Assembly: GCA_045631885.1 (NCBI GenBank)
Contig: JAZQVN010000023.1
Coordinates: forward strand, 1 to 64,000
Length of the DNA: 64,000 bases
Reading direction: 5' to 3'
Source: CAJOLV01 sp045631885
Lineage (GTDB): Bacteria; Bacillota_I; Bacilli_A; RFN20; CAG-826
Shown here: piece after piece, positions 52,647 to 60,555 of the stretch
How positions within the stretch are numbered: position 1 is the stretch's first letter
Layout of the letters: every line of letters begins with the position of its first letter
Made by a program: the position numbers and the translations under genes
Notes under the pieces: generated by a model
Database searches by the model: none
Seen by the model: only the letters and a program-made list of their open reading frames with translations
What the model was told of the DNA's origin: nothing

Positions 52647-52662
52647 GTCACAAAAGCGCAAC
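52647..52662 (-). promoter_or_regulatory. Shared direct-repeat promoter, site e
   Basis: On the minus strand GTTGCG (52662) and GTGAC are spaced 11 bp, followed by TTATTG/TATA boxes (52624-52636) and then the member 2 ribosome binding site. Confidence 0.5.
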
Positions 52663-52843
52663 AATATGTTAGATTGTATAAAAAATATCCATTATAGACA
52701 AGAATTTTTCTTGTCTTTTAGAAATAAGTGGAGTTTATAAAGCTTTGTAACTACCAAATTTCTTTTTGATCTTTTGGGTCGCTAGAAATGGTGGCCTTTT
52801 CTTTGTATTTTATGGGCTCGTTGTAGACAAATTGTTTGAAAGC

Positions 52844-52876
52844 GTGGCACTTCTGTGGCACCGAGTGTTGTAATAT
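52844..52876 (+). promoter_or_regulatory. Shared direct-repeat promoter, site c
   Basis: GTGGCA (52844) and GTGGCA (52855) are perfect 11-bp-spaced repeats, followed by TGTTGTAATAT (52866-52876) as -10 region. About 100 bases before member 3. Confidence 0.55.
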
Positions 52877-52980
52877 AGTCTCGTAATAGGTAGTAAACTA
52901 GTTATGCCTAAACCTTGTCAAAGAGTAATTAGGGGTAATGATGTATAATGTATTCACGCTAAAAAAGGAGAAAAATAACA

Positions 52981-54669
52981 ATGGGAAGAATATACGAACA
53001 ATTAAAACAAAATATTGATTTCTTAAACGAGATTGATAGACGCTTACGAAATAATGAACGTCTTAATATGCATGAAATATGGGAAGTTCAAAAAGCGGTT
53101 TTGAATATAGAATATGTCGTAAATTACACTGAAACTAGTCTTGAAGGTGCAGTTGGTGAAGAAAGACTTGCTAATGGAAATAATAAATCATTCAACATTC
53201 CGAATAATTTTGAACAAATGGTGAATGAGTGGGAGAAAGAATTCGACGAAGAACAAGTTGATAATGTTGTAGAACATCTTAAGACTAACCAAAGAGTCCC
53301 GTCTTATTCTCCTGAGCTCAATGAACCAGACCCAGTAAGATATTTTGAATATGTTACTGGCACCTTGGATAATATTGTTCCAACAGTGACAAGAGGTCAC
53401 TTTGGACCAACCGCGGAAGCTTTTAAAAGTCTCACCAATTCAGCGCGTCAAGACTATATTGATACCGCGCTTGAACAAAACTTTGTGATGGAACCAAAAG
53501 GGAGGATTGCTCGAGATATATACCCTTGGTTAGCTGGTCCGCACGCAAGATATATGGGGGATGTCGGCGCTGATAATCCTGAAAATTATCTTGTCCGTGC
53601 TCAAAGAGATTTAGACAATTATGAAAGAGAAGAGCTTTTAGATGATTTCCAAAAGAGATTTAAGAACAATTTAACTCTTGCTAAAGGAATTTCTAAAGTA
53701 GAAAACGCTACTAATAACGAACACGCTCTTGCTGATGCCATTAGAGATGGTGTTGGAAATTATACTTCTGCTGATAGAGGTGAAGATGAGCCAACTTTAG
53801 GAGAATTCCTTTCTAAATCTAGAGAGAAATTGGAAGAAAAAGTATTATTTGGCGAACTTGATTTATACGAGGAAAATGAAGACGCGGCATTCTTAAGAGA
53901 ATATCTTATTGATCCAGTTAATGCGATGGCAAAATATTATGAAAACAAAGCGACTAACGCAGGAGAAGCTGGTGCGAATGCTTCACGTCAAAGCGCAAGA
54001 AAAGTTCGTGCGGAAAGAAATAATTATGATCGAGCTAATCAAGGCAAAAGAAACGATTGGGAAGTATTTGAAAATAATAGGCGTGATGCTTTTGAAATGT
54101 ATATAAGAGAAGACTATCCAGACTTCAATCCTGCCCAATTAGCGGATGAATATAAAGGTAGTTTCATGGAAAGAAATATTTTACGTTCAACTTCTCAAGA
54201 GTGGAAAGATGTGACAGCCGCTTTTGCTTCCTGGGATAGAAATGGACCAGAAAAAGGTAATCTCGCAAAAGTATCTAATCCAGCGATGGCTTATCTTAGA
54301 CATAAATTCCCACATACAAGGGTAGAAGACATCACTCCTGAAATGGCTAGAGGCCTAAGAGGAGCGGGGGCTCAAAGAGCGTTATTCTGCTTATCAGTAG
54401 TGGATTCTGCCGCTAGAGCTCAGCAAGACGCCATCGAAGGTCAACGCGAAGCTAACGATGCCAAAATTAGAGAATTTGAAAAACGTGCTGGTATCGTTCA
54501 TGAAGAACCTGTTAATAACAATATCATCAATAACGATATACAAAACGATTTCCAAGAATCACTAAAGAATGATATTGAACCAAATAATAACGAAATCGAA
54601 CAAGCACCTAACGCTGATGAAGAAGAAAGACATAACGAGAACGAAATCGTCATTGGCGGAGACGAATAA
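52981..54669 (+). CDS. Unknown protein, paralog family member 3 (longest)
   Basis: 562 residues, highly charged, no signal or membrane segment. The C-terminal 270 residues hold the family motifs: YLIDPVNAMAKYYE, ILRSTSQEWKDVTAAFASWD, AMAYLRHKFPHTRVEDITPE, AQRALFCLSVVDSA, and a tail with DFQESLKNDIEP 39 residues from the C-terminus. The N-terminal 290 residues are specific to this member. AAAAAAGGAG before ATG. Followed after 31 bases by member 4, so one operon. Confidence 0.85.
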   Translation: MGRIYEQLKQNIDFLNEIDRRLRNNERLNMHEIWEVQKAVLNIEYVVNYTETSLEGAVGEERLANGNNKSFNIPNNFEQMVNEWEKEFDEEQVDNVVEHLKTNQRVPSYSPELNEPDPVRYFEYVTGTLDNIVPTVTRGHFGPTAEAFKSLTNSARQDYIDTALEQNFVMEPKGRIARDIYPWLAGPHARYMGDVGADNPENYLVRAQRDLDNYEREELLDDFQKRFKNNLTLAKGISKVENATNNEHALADAIRDGVGNYTSADRGEDEPTLGEFLSKSREKLEEKVLFGELDLYEENEDAAFLREYLIDPVNAMAKYYENKATNAGEAGANASRQSARKVRAERNNYDRANQGKRNDWEVFENNRRDAFEMYIREDYPDFNPAQLADEYKGSFMERNILRSTSQEWKDVTAAFASWDRNGPEKGNLAKVSNPAMAYLRHKFPHTRVEDITPEMARGLRGAGAQRALFCLSVVDSAARAQQDAIEGQREANDAKIREFEKRAGIVHEEPVNNNIINNDIQNDFQESLKNDIEPNNNEIEQAPNADEEERHNENEIVIGGDE

Positions 54670-54700
54670 TAGTGTTGTCACTAGATAGGAGGAACTATTC

Positions 54701-55438
54701 ATGGCCAAAGTAAAGAAAATAGATCTAGATAAAGTTACGTACAAATCCATGCAGGATTTCTTAACTAACATTGACAAGTACGATTCAATAAAAGATAAAC
54801 TTGCCTATGCGACAAGATATATTCTCCAACATGGAGCAAAAAAGGATCGCGATTATAGCTTTGCTCATTTCGTGGAAATCGCTCGTCAAAAAATAGCAGA
54901 AGCCTCTGGTAAGACCAAAACCCCAGACGGAAAAGAAGCTCCTAAATATCTCGTTGATAAAAGTGTGAAGAATGAAAAGAATGATTTAGCTGCAGAGATG
55001 TTTTTATCTAATCCCGCAGAATACATCAAAAACGAAGCCAATAAAGCGATCAATGAAATTGATGAAGATGAAGTTAACTTCAAATGGCAAGATGAACTCA
55101 AAGAAAACTGTGAAAGAATTCTTCCAGATATGGATAAGGATTTTAATGAAAAACAATTCATGTTCGATGAACATTCAGCATATTACGGCGTGAAAGCAAG
55201 AATAGAAGCCGCTGTAGGTGGAAAGAAGAATCTCGACGAACTATTCAATGCCACCAAACCAAGCCGTTTCTCAAGAATCTTTGCCACTTATTCCGCCAAG
55301 TGGAGTGCATTAGAAGAAGCTTATGAAGTTTTCAATAATCCAAACTTTAACGGATTTGGAGATATGGAAAACTTAGAAGATAAGACAAATGCTTATTTAA
55401 CGTACTCTAGCAAGAAGTCCCCCACATCGATATTGTGA
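54701..55438 (+). pseudogene. Paralog family member 4, 5' part, split by IS200/IS605 insertion
   Basis: Encodes about 233 native residues from MAKVKKIDLDKVTYKSMQDF to the LEDKTNAYL segment (ending near 55400), followed by a read-through tail into the IS left end (stop at 55438). Alignment to member 2 shows the break falls exactly before the HKF of the YLxHKFP motif. The remainder continues at 57246. AGGAGG 9 bases before ATG. Coupled to member 3. The truncated product keeps the N-terminal two-thirds. Confidence 0.88.
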
Positions 55439-55641
55439 TTAACAATGTTTTTATTCATCGATGGTTACCTCTATAGGTGGGGGATGAATTGCTCAACCAC
55501 TTATTTGATATATAAATATAATATCTATATCATATTATGAAAACTTAAGTATTTTAGTTATATTTATATATCAGTCGTAATAACAAAAAATATTGTCATA
55601 ATCTTGTTTTATATAATTATAAATAATGATATAATATAGAT

Positions 55642-56037
55642 GTGGAATTGAGAGGGAATAACCATTCAGTATTCAGTATTCATTTTCACCTTATTTTGGT
55701 AGTTAAGTATCGTAAAAAGGTGATAAACGATCGAATATCTGAAAGGCTAAAAGAGATATTTGAATATATCCAAGATAATTACAATATTGTCTTGGAAGAA
55801 TGGAATCATGATATTGACCATGTCCATATCTTATTTAGAAGTGAACCAAATTCAAATATTTCTAAATTCATCAACGCTTATAAATCTGCATCTTCTAGAC
55901 TAATTAAAAAAGAATATCCTTCTATTAGATCTAGATTATATAAAGATGCTTTTTGGTCTCAATCGTTTTGCTTAATCTCAACAGGTGGAGCAAATATTGA
56001 AACGATTAAAGAATACATCGAATCTCAAGGAGAATGA
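55642..56037 (+). CDS. tnpA: IS200-type Y1 transposase TnpA
   Basis: 131 residues, full length. HUH metal motif in DIDHVHILFRSE (His-x-His), preceded by IHFHLILVVKYRKKV; catalytic tyrosine in ETIKEYIESQG. It cleaves and rejoins single-stranded IS ends as a dimer. Start is GTG 55642 preceded by an AT-rich promoter region. All active-site residues are present, so the element may still be mobile. Confidence 0.93.
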   Translation: MELRGNNHSVFSIHFHLILVVKYRKKVINDRISERLKEIFEYIQDNYNIVLEEWNHDIDHVHILFRSEPNSNISKFINAYKSASSRLIKKEYPSIRSRLYKDAFWSQSFCLISTGGANIETIKEYIESQGE

Positions 56038-56069
56038 TAACTAATCTAACTCCTTGAATTAGGAGGTTT

Positions 56070-57227
56070 ATGATTAGAAGAGCTTACAAGTATCGTATCT
56101 ATCCTAACGCTAGTCAAAGAGAATATTTTGCTAGAGTTTTTGGCTGTGTTCGTTTCTTCTATAATAAGTCTCTTTCTGATATGAATGAGATATTTCAAGA
56201 AAAACATGAATTCAAAGATATTACCCCTGCATCATATAAAGAAGATTATCCATTTTTAAAAGAAGTTGATTCTCTTGCTTTATGTAACGCTCAAATAAAT
56301 AGAAATGCAGCTTTCAAAGCATTTTTTAGACATCAAAATGATTTCCCAAAATATAAATCAAAAAGAAATGATCAATCTTATACAACGAATAATCAAGGAA
56401 GCGTAAAGATTTCTGATAACAATCGATATATCTCTCTTCCTAAATGTTCAAGAATAAGAATAAAGAAACATCGTAATTTTGTAGGTGCAATTAAATCAAT
56501 AACAGTAAGTAAAACTTGTGATGAGAAGTACTATATTTCTTTACTCGTAGAAACCGAAATCGTTCCATTAAAAGAAACGAATAAGATAATTGGTTTAGAT
56601 TTAGGTATTAAAGATTTAATCGTTGATAGTAATGGTAAGAAATATAAAAACCATAAATACTTAGTTAAATCCTTGGATAGATTAGCAAGAGAGCAAAGAA
56701 AATTATCTCATATGGTTAAAGGTAGTAATAATAGGAATAAACAAAGAATCAAGATTGCGAGAATCCATAAACATATAAATAACCAAAGAAATGATAATCT
56801 TCATAAACTTTCATATTCAATCGTTCATGAAAACCAAGTGATATGTATTGAAGATTTGAAGGTGACAAATATGACAAAGAACCACAAACTAGCCAGGAGT
56901 ATCAATGATGCCTCATGGTCAAGATTTGTTACTATGCTTATCTACAAGGCTAATTGGTATGGAAGAACTGTTATTAAAGTTCCCTCTAATTATGCCAGTA
57001 GTCAGTTATGTTCTTTATGTGGATATAAAAATAAAAAGGTGAAAAATCTCAAAATAAGAAAATGGACTTGTCCAGAATGTGGAACAGTCCATAATCGAGA
57101 TATAAATGCTTCTATAAATATTCTACGTAAGGGAATTGAAATACTTACTAAGGATGGGACACATCCGGATAGCTTGTTTATGCTTGGCTCATTAGAGTCA
57201 TCGAGCAAGAAGCCCCCACTTCTTTAA
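56070..57227 (+). CDS. tnpB: TnpB, RNA-guided nuclease of the IS605 family
   Basis: 385 residues. RuvC-like active-site acids appear in order: Asp in IIGLDLGIKDLIVD, Glu in VICIEDLKVTNM, Asp in VHNRDINASIN. The zinc ribbon is CSLCGYKNKK...CPECG. TnpB proteins use an omega RNA from the 3' end of the element to cut donor sites and help the IS persist; they are ancestral to Cas12. AGGAGG before ATG. The stop falls inside the right-end hairpin, so the omega RNA overlaps the gene 3' end. Confidence 0.93.
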   Translation: MIRRAYKYRIYPNASQREYFARVFGCVRFFYNKSLSDMNEIFQEKHEFKDITPASYKEDYPFLKEVDSLALCNAQINRNAAFKAFFRHQNDFPKYKSKRNDQSYTTNNQGSVKISDNNRYISLPKCSRIRIKKHRNFVGAIKSITVSKTCDEKYYISLLVETEIVPLKETNKIIGLDLGIKDLIVDSNGKKYKNHKYLVKSLDRLAREQRKLSHMVKGSNNRNKQRIKIARIHKHINNQRNDNLHKLSYSIVHENQVICIEDLKVTNMTKNHKLARSINDASWSRFVTMLIYKANWYGRTVIKVPSNYASSQLCSLCGYKNKKVKNLKIRKWTCPECGTVHNRDINASINILRKGIEILTKDGTHPDSLFMLGSLESSSKKPPLL

Positions 57228-57245
57228 GTGGTGGGAGTATGTCAC
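57130..57245 (+). ncRNA. Predicted omega RNA scaffold region at the IS right end
   Basis: By analogy with ISDra2 and relatives, the tnpB transcript 3' part ending at the IS boundary forms the guide RNA scaffold, and the bases following 57245 (CATAAGTTCCC...) serve as guide. The hairpin 57213-57235 is the last structure before the guide. The 5' end of the RNA is a guess. Confidence 0.45.
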
Positions 57246-57622
57246 AACATAAGTTCCCAAAATGGAATCCAGGAGAAGAAATCCCTGCAGAAGCCTATTC
57301 AAAACTCAATAAAACCGAATTAGCAAAGGTCAATTTCTCTGTCAGCATCCTTAACGCTATCCAGGGACAAAAAGAAGTGGAGAAGAACTTCAAACCACTT
57401 GTAGAAGCCACAAAAGCAAAAGATATTAAATATTCTGATATTCCAGAAGATACTCATGAAGTCATCGATCTTGACGAACTCAATTTCCAAAATCAACTTC
57501 TTGAAGATACAAGTTTAGAAAGCGATTTAATAAGCGAATCTCTTGATGAATCTAGTGAACTCATCGACGATAAATCTATCGAAGAAGAGGAAATAGACGA
57601 ACCATTGATTCAAAACGAATAA
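57239..57622 (+). pseudogene. Paralog family member 4, 3' part
   Basis: Continues the split gene in frame: HKFPKWNPGEEIPAEAYSKL (matching HKFSGW of member 2), TELAKVNFSVSILNAIQGQK (RAxLxLSVINA block), and an acidic tail with NFQNQLLEDTSLES 45 residues from the end. An ATG created at the IS border (57239) with GTGGGAG upstream could permit translation of this 127-residue fragment. Ends at a terminator. Confidence 0.8.
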
Positions 57623-57628
57623 TCTTGA

Positions 57629-57657
57629 AAAGCCGATTTGAAATAATAATCGGTTTT
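57629..57657 (+). terminator. Terminator of the member 3-member 4 operon
   Basis: CCGATT/AATCGG stem with a 9-base loop, then TTTTTTC. Confidence 0.8.
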
Positions 57658-57668
57658 TTCTTCATGTT

Positions 57669-57699
57669 GTGGCACATCTATGACAAATATTGTGATAGT
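57669..57699 (+). promoter_or_regulatory. Shared direct-repeat promoter, site b
   Basis: GTGGCA (57669) and ATGAC (57680) spaced 11 bp, then TGTGATAGT as extended -10. No gene of the family follows; the next features are RNA copy 3 and the kinase gene, so it could drive either, or be an orphan site. Confidence 0.45.
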
Positions 57700-57840
57700 A
57701 TTTTTGTTTCTAATACTTATCTACATGCAACAAAAAACTTGTAAAAACTTAAAATATTTGTAATTTTTCCAAGATAATGAAATGCTTGGTAATTCAATTG
57801 CCGAGTAAGTTCACACAAAACAGAATAAATGAGATTAGAC
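57700..57840. other. Non-coding leader between promoter site b and RNA copy 3
   Basis: No supported gene. A 12-codon ATG frame at 57725 lacks a ribosome binding site. Nothing else is recognised apart from AT-rich sequence. Confidence 0.3.
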
Positions 57841-57945
57841 GACTACATTTGTTGTCGTAGTCCAAATCCGTCCGTCCTCGTTGGGACAGTCCGGATCGTC
57901 CTACGGTGGCTTAAGATAAAGAGGTTCCTTCGGGTGACTTTTTGT
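57841..57945 (+). ncRNA. Repeated structured RNA element, copy 3 (diverged)
   Basis: The core 57853-57908 is the same 56-base length as copies 1 and 2. The 5' arm TGTCGTAG is unchanged and the 3' arm is CTACGGTG instead of CTGCGACA; all eight positions can still pair. The inner helix is ATCCG/CGGAT and the top hairpin GTCC TCGTTG GGAC (4 bp, stronger than in copy 1). TTAAGATAA follows, then a hairpin with a TTCG loop and TTTTTG. Lies 80 bases before the hybrid kinase. Confidence 0.6.
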
Positions 57946-58023
57946 TAATTTAACACACTTATTCGTTGATATTTGTGATAAGATATCCACAAATAAGTTA
58001 TTATAAAGATACTTAAAAGCGCG

Positions 58024-60555
58024 ATGAAAAAGATTTGGATAATCATAGTTAATATCACAATTATGCTTTCGATGTTAGTGTTCGTCGTTGTTTACTCTAC
58101 TTTAGAGTATTCAAGAACAACACAATTACAAATCGAGCACTTTGAAAATACGACAATCACCATGGAACACGTCACTGAAAACTATTTAGAAGGTGAACAA
58201 CGTGTTTGTGATGTTTGGGCTCACTATATTAATGGTGAAAATATGACAATTGAAGAAGCGGCCTCATTTATCCGTATTTCTCACGTCTTACCAAATGCTT
58301 CTGCTCATCTAGTTTATTTAGACAGCTTAACTGGTTTATCTACAAGAACAAAAACGGGTGAAAGAGAAAATTATCCTGTCTCTTATAAAGGTCTTGATTT
58401 ATTAAACGACATTACTTGGATTCATGAAACAGGAACATCAATTAGTGTTTCTCGTGCTTATACAAATCCAGTTAATGGTGAGCAATCTATCGCTTTCTGT
58501 AACTTTGTTACACTTCAAGAAGGCGGGGTAGAAAAAGAAGCGGTATTGCTTCGTGTTTTACCAGTTTCAGAATTAATCACTAAATGGGTTTTCCCAAAAG
58601 AAGAATTTGAAAGCGCTGAGTTATCTATCATCGACTTAAATGGTAACTACATTATTAAAGGTGATACTTTTAAGAACTCGAGTTTCTTTGAATTTTATAA
58701 ATCATATAACACGATTGATTCCACTTCCGCGCAAGAATTCTTTAAAAAGATTACCACTACGACAGGATCATTTACGATGTTCAATTCCCGCCATCAAGAA
58801 TGTATCGTTGCACATACCCCATTCGATGCGACAGGTGACTGGGCTCTTATCAGCTTAATTCCAAAGCAAAATTTAAATGTTGATACACAAAACTGGTTAT
58901 TGATTGGTGTTGTTTCTGCGGGTTTAATCGTTTTGTTTATCTTTGACTTAATGGTCATGCTTTATTTTAATAAACAACTTCAATCCACAGCGAGAGAAGC
59001 GGATTCTGCCAATAGAGCAAAGACTGACTTCTTATCAACAATGTCACACGATATTCGTACCCCAATGAATGCGATTATTGGTTTAACGACAATTACAGAA
59101 AAGAATCTTGGAGACCAAAAATTAGTAAGTGAAAACCTCCGTAAGATTAATCTTGCTAGTAACCATCTATTAACATTAATTAATGACATTTTAGATATAT
59201 CTAAAGTTGAAAGTGGTAAGCTCAATTTCTGTCCTCAATCATTCTCAATTGTTGAAACAGTGGAGAACTTAATGAACTTATCTCAACCAATGATTAAAGA
59301 CAAGAACATCGACTTTAGCTTCCACATCAGTCGTATGGACAAAGAATATCTTTATGCCGATCAATTAAGATTAAATCAAATCTATATCAATATTCTTTCT
59401 AACGCGATTAAATACACTGAACCAGGTGGTAAAGTTTGCGTTGATATGAAAGAAGAAGATAGTGAAAAAGAAGGCTGTGTGAAACTCACATATCGAGTAG
59501 CGGATACCGGCATCGGTATGAGTCCAGAATTTATGGAAAAACTCTATCAACCATTCTCTCGTCAAACTGATAGCCGTGTGAATAAGATTCAAGGTACTGG
59601 TTTAGGTTTAGCCATTACCAAACAAATGGTGGACTTAATGCAAGGCACGATTGATTGTCAAAGCGAACAAGGTAAAGGAACAATCTTTACTGTCGTATTA
59701 GATATTCCAGTTGCTGAACACCAAAGAGCGGAAATGAAGCTCGATAATATGGATGTCTTAATCGTTGATGACGATGAAATCTTATTAGAAACAGCGGTGG
59801 ACACCTTACAATCTTTAGGCTTATCAGTTGAACAAGCTAGTAGTGGCCTTGAAGCCCTTGGTATGATTAACCATCGTCAAGGATCTGGTAAAAACTATGA
59901 CATAGTCATCATTGACTTAAAGATGCCAGAAATTGATGGTATTGAAACAATTAGAAGAATTCGTTCAGAAGCTAATTCCAAAGTTCCAATCTTATTAATT
60001 TCCGCTTACTCATATTCCGATATCGAGGAAGAAGCGAAAGAAGTTGGAGTCAACGGCTTCCTCACAAAGCCACTTTTCCGTTCCACACTTTATGATAAAA
60101 TAAGTGAAATTCTTGGAACTGAAGTACAATCTACAGAACCAGAAAATGATTATTCTGATATTGAAGGCATGAATATCCTTGTCGCTGAAGATAATGATAT
60201 TAACTGGGAAATCATTTCCGCCTTATTATCAATGTATGGTATTACCACTGAACGCGCGGAAAACGGTCGCCTTGCTTTAGAGAAGATGAAAGAAGCGAAA
60301 AAAGGTAGTTATGACCTCATCTTTATGGATATTCAAATGCCAGAGATGAACGGCTTAGATGCCACTAGAGCAATCCGCAAATTAGAAGATCCTTGGGCTT
60401 CTTCTATTCCAATCGTCGCGATGACCGCGGATGCTTTCTCAGAAAATGTTACAGAATGTTTAAATGCCGGTATGAATGGACATATCGCAAAACCAATAGA
60501 TATCAAACTTGTTGTTAAAGTGATTCAAAAAATTAAGGAGGAATCTAAACAATGA
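58024..60555 (+). CDS. Hybrid sensor histidine kinase with two receiver domains
   Basis: 843 residues. TM1 (about 4-26) and TM2 (about 290-315) enclose a 260-residue extracellular sensor of Cache/dCache style. HisKA box FLSTMSHDIRTPMNAIIGL, N box LSNAIKYTEPGG, G1 DTGIGM, G2 GTGLGLAITKQM. Receiver 1 has IIDLKMPEIDG and receiver 2 IFMDIQMPEMNG, with phospho-acceptor Asp present in both. The last codons overlap the binding-protein gene by ATGA. A His-Asp relay would need an HPt, and one is encoded at 63698. No Shine-Dalgarno; -10 TATAAA lies about 16 bases upstream of ATG. Confidence 0.94.
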   Translation: MKKIWIIIVNITIMLSMLVFVVVYSTLEYSRTTQLQIEHFENTTITMEHVTENYLEGEQRVCDVWAHYINGENMTIEEAASFIRISHVLPNASAHLVYLDSLTGLSTRTKTGERENYPVSYKGLDLLNDITWIHETGTSISVSRAYTNPVNGEQSIAFCNFVTLQEGGVEKEAVLLRVLPVSELITKWVFPKEEFESAELSIIDLNGNYIIKGDTFKNSSFFEFYKSYNTIDSTSAQEFFKKITTTTGSFTMFNSRHQECIVAHTPFDATGDWALISLIPKQNLNVDTQNWLLIGVVSAGLIVLFIFDLMVMLYFNKQLQSTAREADSANRAKTDFLSTMSHDIRTPMNAIIGLTTITEKNLGDQKLVSENLRKINLASNHLLTLINDILDISKVESGKLNFCPQSFSIVETVENLMNLSQPMIKDKNIDFSFHISRMDKEYLYADQLRLNQIYINILSNAIKYTEPGGKVCVDMKEEDSEKEGCVKLTYRVADTGIGMSPEFMEKLYQPFSRQTDSRVNKIQGTGLGLAITKQMVDLMQGTIDCQSEQGKGTIFTVVLDIPVAEHQRAEMKLDNMDVLIVDDDEILLETAVDTLQSLGLSVEQASSGLEALGMINHRQGSGKNYDIVIIDLKMPEIDGIETIRRIRSEANSKVPILLISAYSYSDIEEEAKEVGVNGFLTKPLFRSTLYDKISEILGTEVQSTEPENDYSDIEGMNILVAEDNDINWEIISALLSMYGITTERAENGRLALEKMKEAKKGSYDLIFMDIQMPEMNGLDATRAIRKLEDPWASSIPIVAMTADAFSENVTECLNAGMNGHIAKPIDIKLVVKVIQKIKEESKQ

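Larger units (their letters stand above)
52600..52980. other. Divergent control region between family members 2 and 3
   Basis: 381 bases without a supported ORF. It holds shared promoter site e (minus, 52647-52662) and site c (plus, 52844-52876). Two plus-strand hairpins with T-tracts lie between: AGACAAG/CTTGTCT plus TTTT (52696-52720) and GGTCGC/GTGGCC plus TTTTCTTTGTATTTT (52789-52825). A second -10 (TGTATAAT near 52944) precedes the 52981 gene. The terminators suggest a short untranslated RNA. Confidence 0.45.
55401..57245 (+). mobile_element. IS200/IS605-family insertion sequence with tnpA and tnpB
   Basis: About 1.85 kb. Boundaries are deduced by comparing the split gene with its paralogs: TTTAA (ending at 55400) on the left and CATAAG after 57245 on the right rejoin to give an AYLKHKF-like reading, as in member 1. 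There is no target duplication, as expected for single-strand Y1 transposition. The left end has a hairpin CCCCCAC/GTGGGGG (55419-55483) with a nested ATTGT/ACAAT. The right end has CCACTT/AAGTGG extended by CCC/GGG with a bulged T (57213-57235), the form TnpA recognises. Exact ends are uncertain by a few bases. Confidence 0.85.

Noticed and set aside
37110..57660. Genomic island integrated at tRNA-Ala
   Set aside because: The tRNA is intact, no integrase gene is present, and I found no repeat of its 3' end downstream.
57725..57763. 12-codon ORF after promoter site b
   Set aside because: No ribosome binding site and no sign of coding; left as non-coding leader.
37190..57945. Three-copy RNA element as a known riboswitch, T-box or retron msr
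   Set aside because: It lacks the T-box UGGN bulge and any riboswitch core I know, and there is no reverse transcriptase. Two copies are not directly ahead of an ATG.
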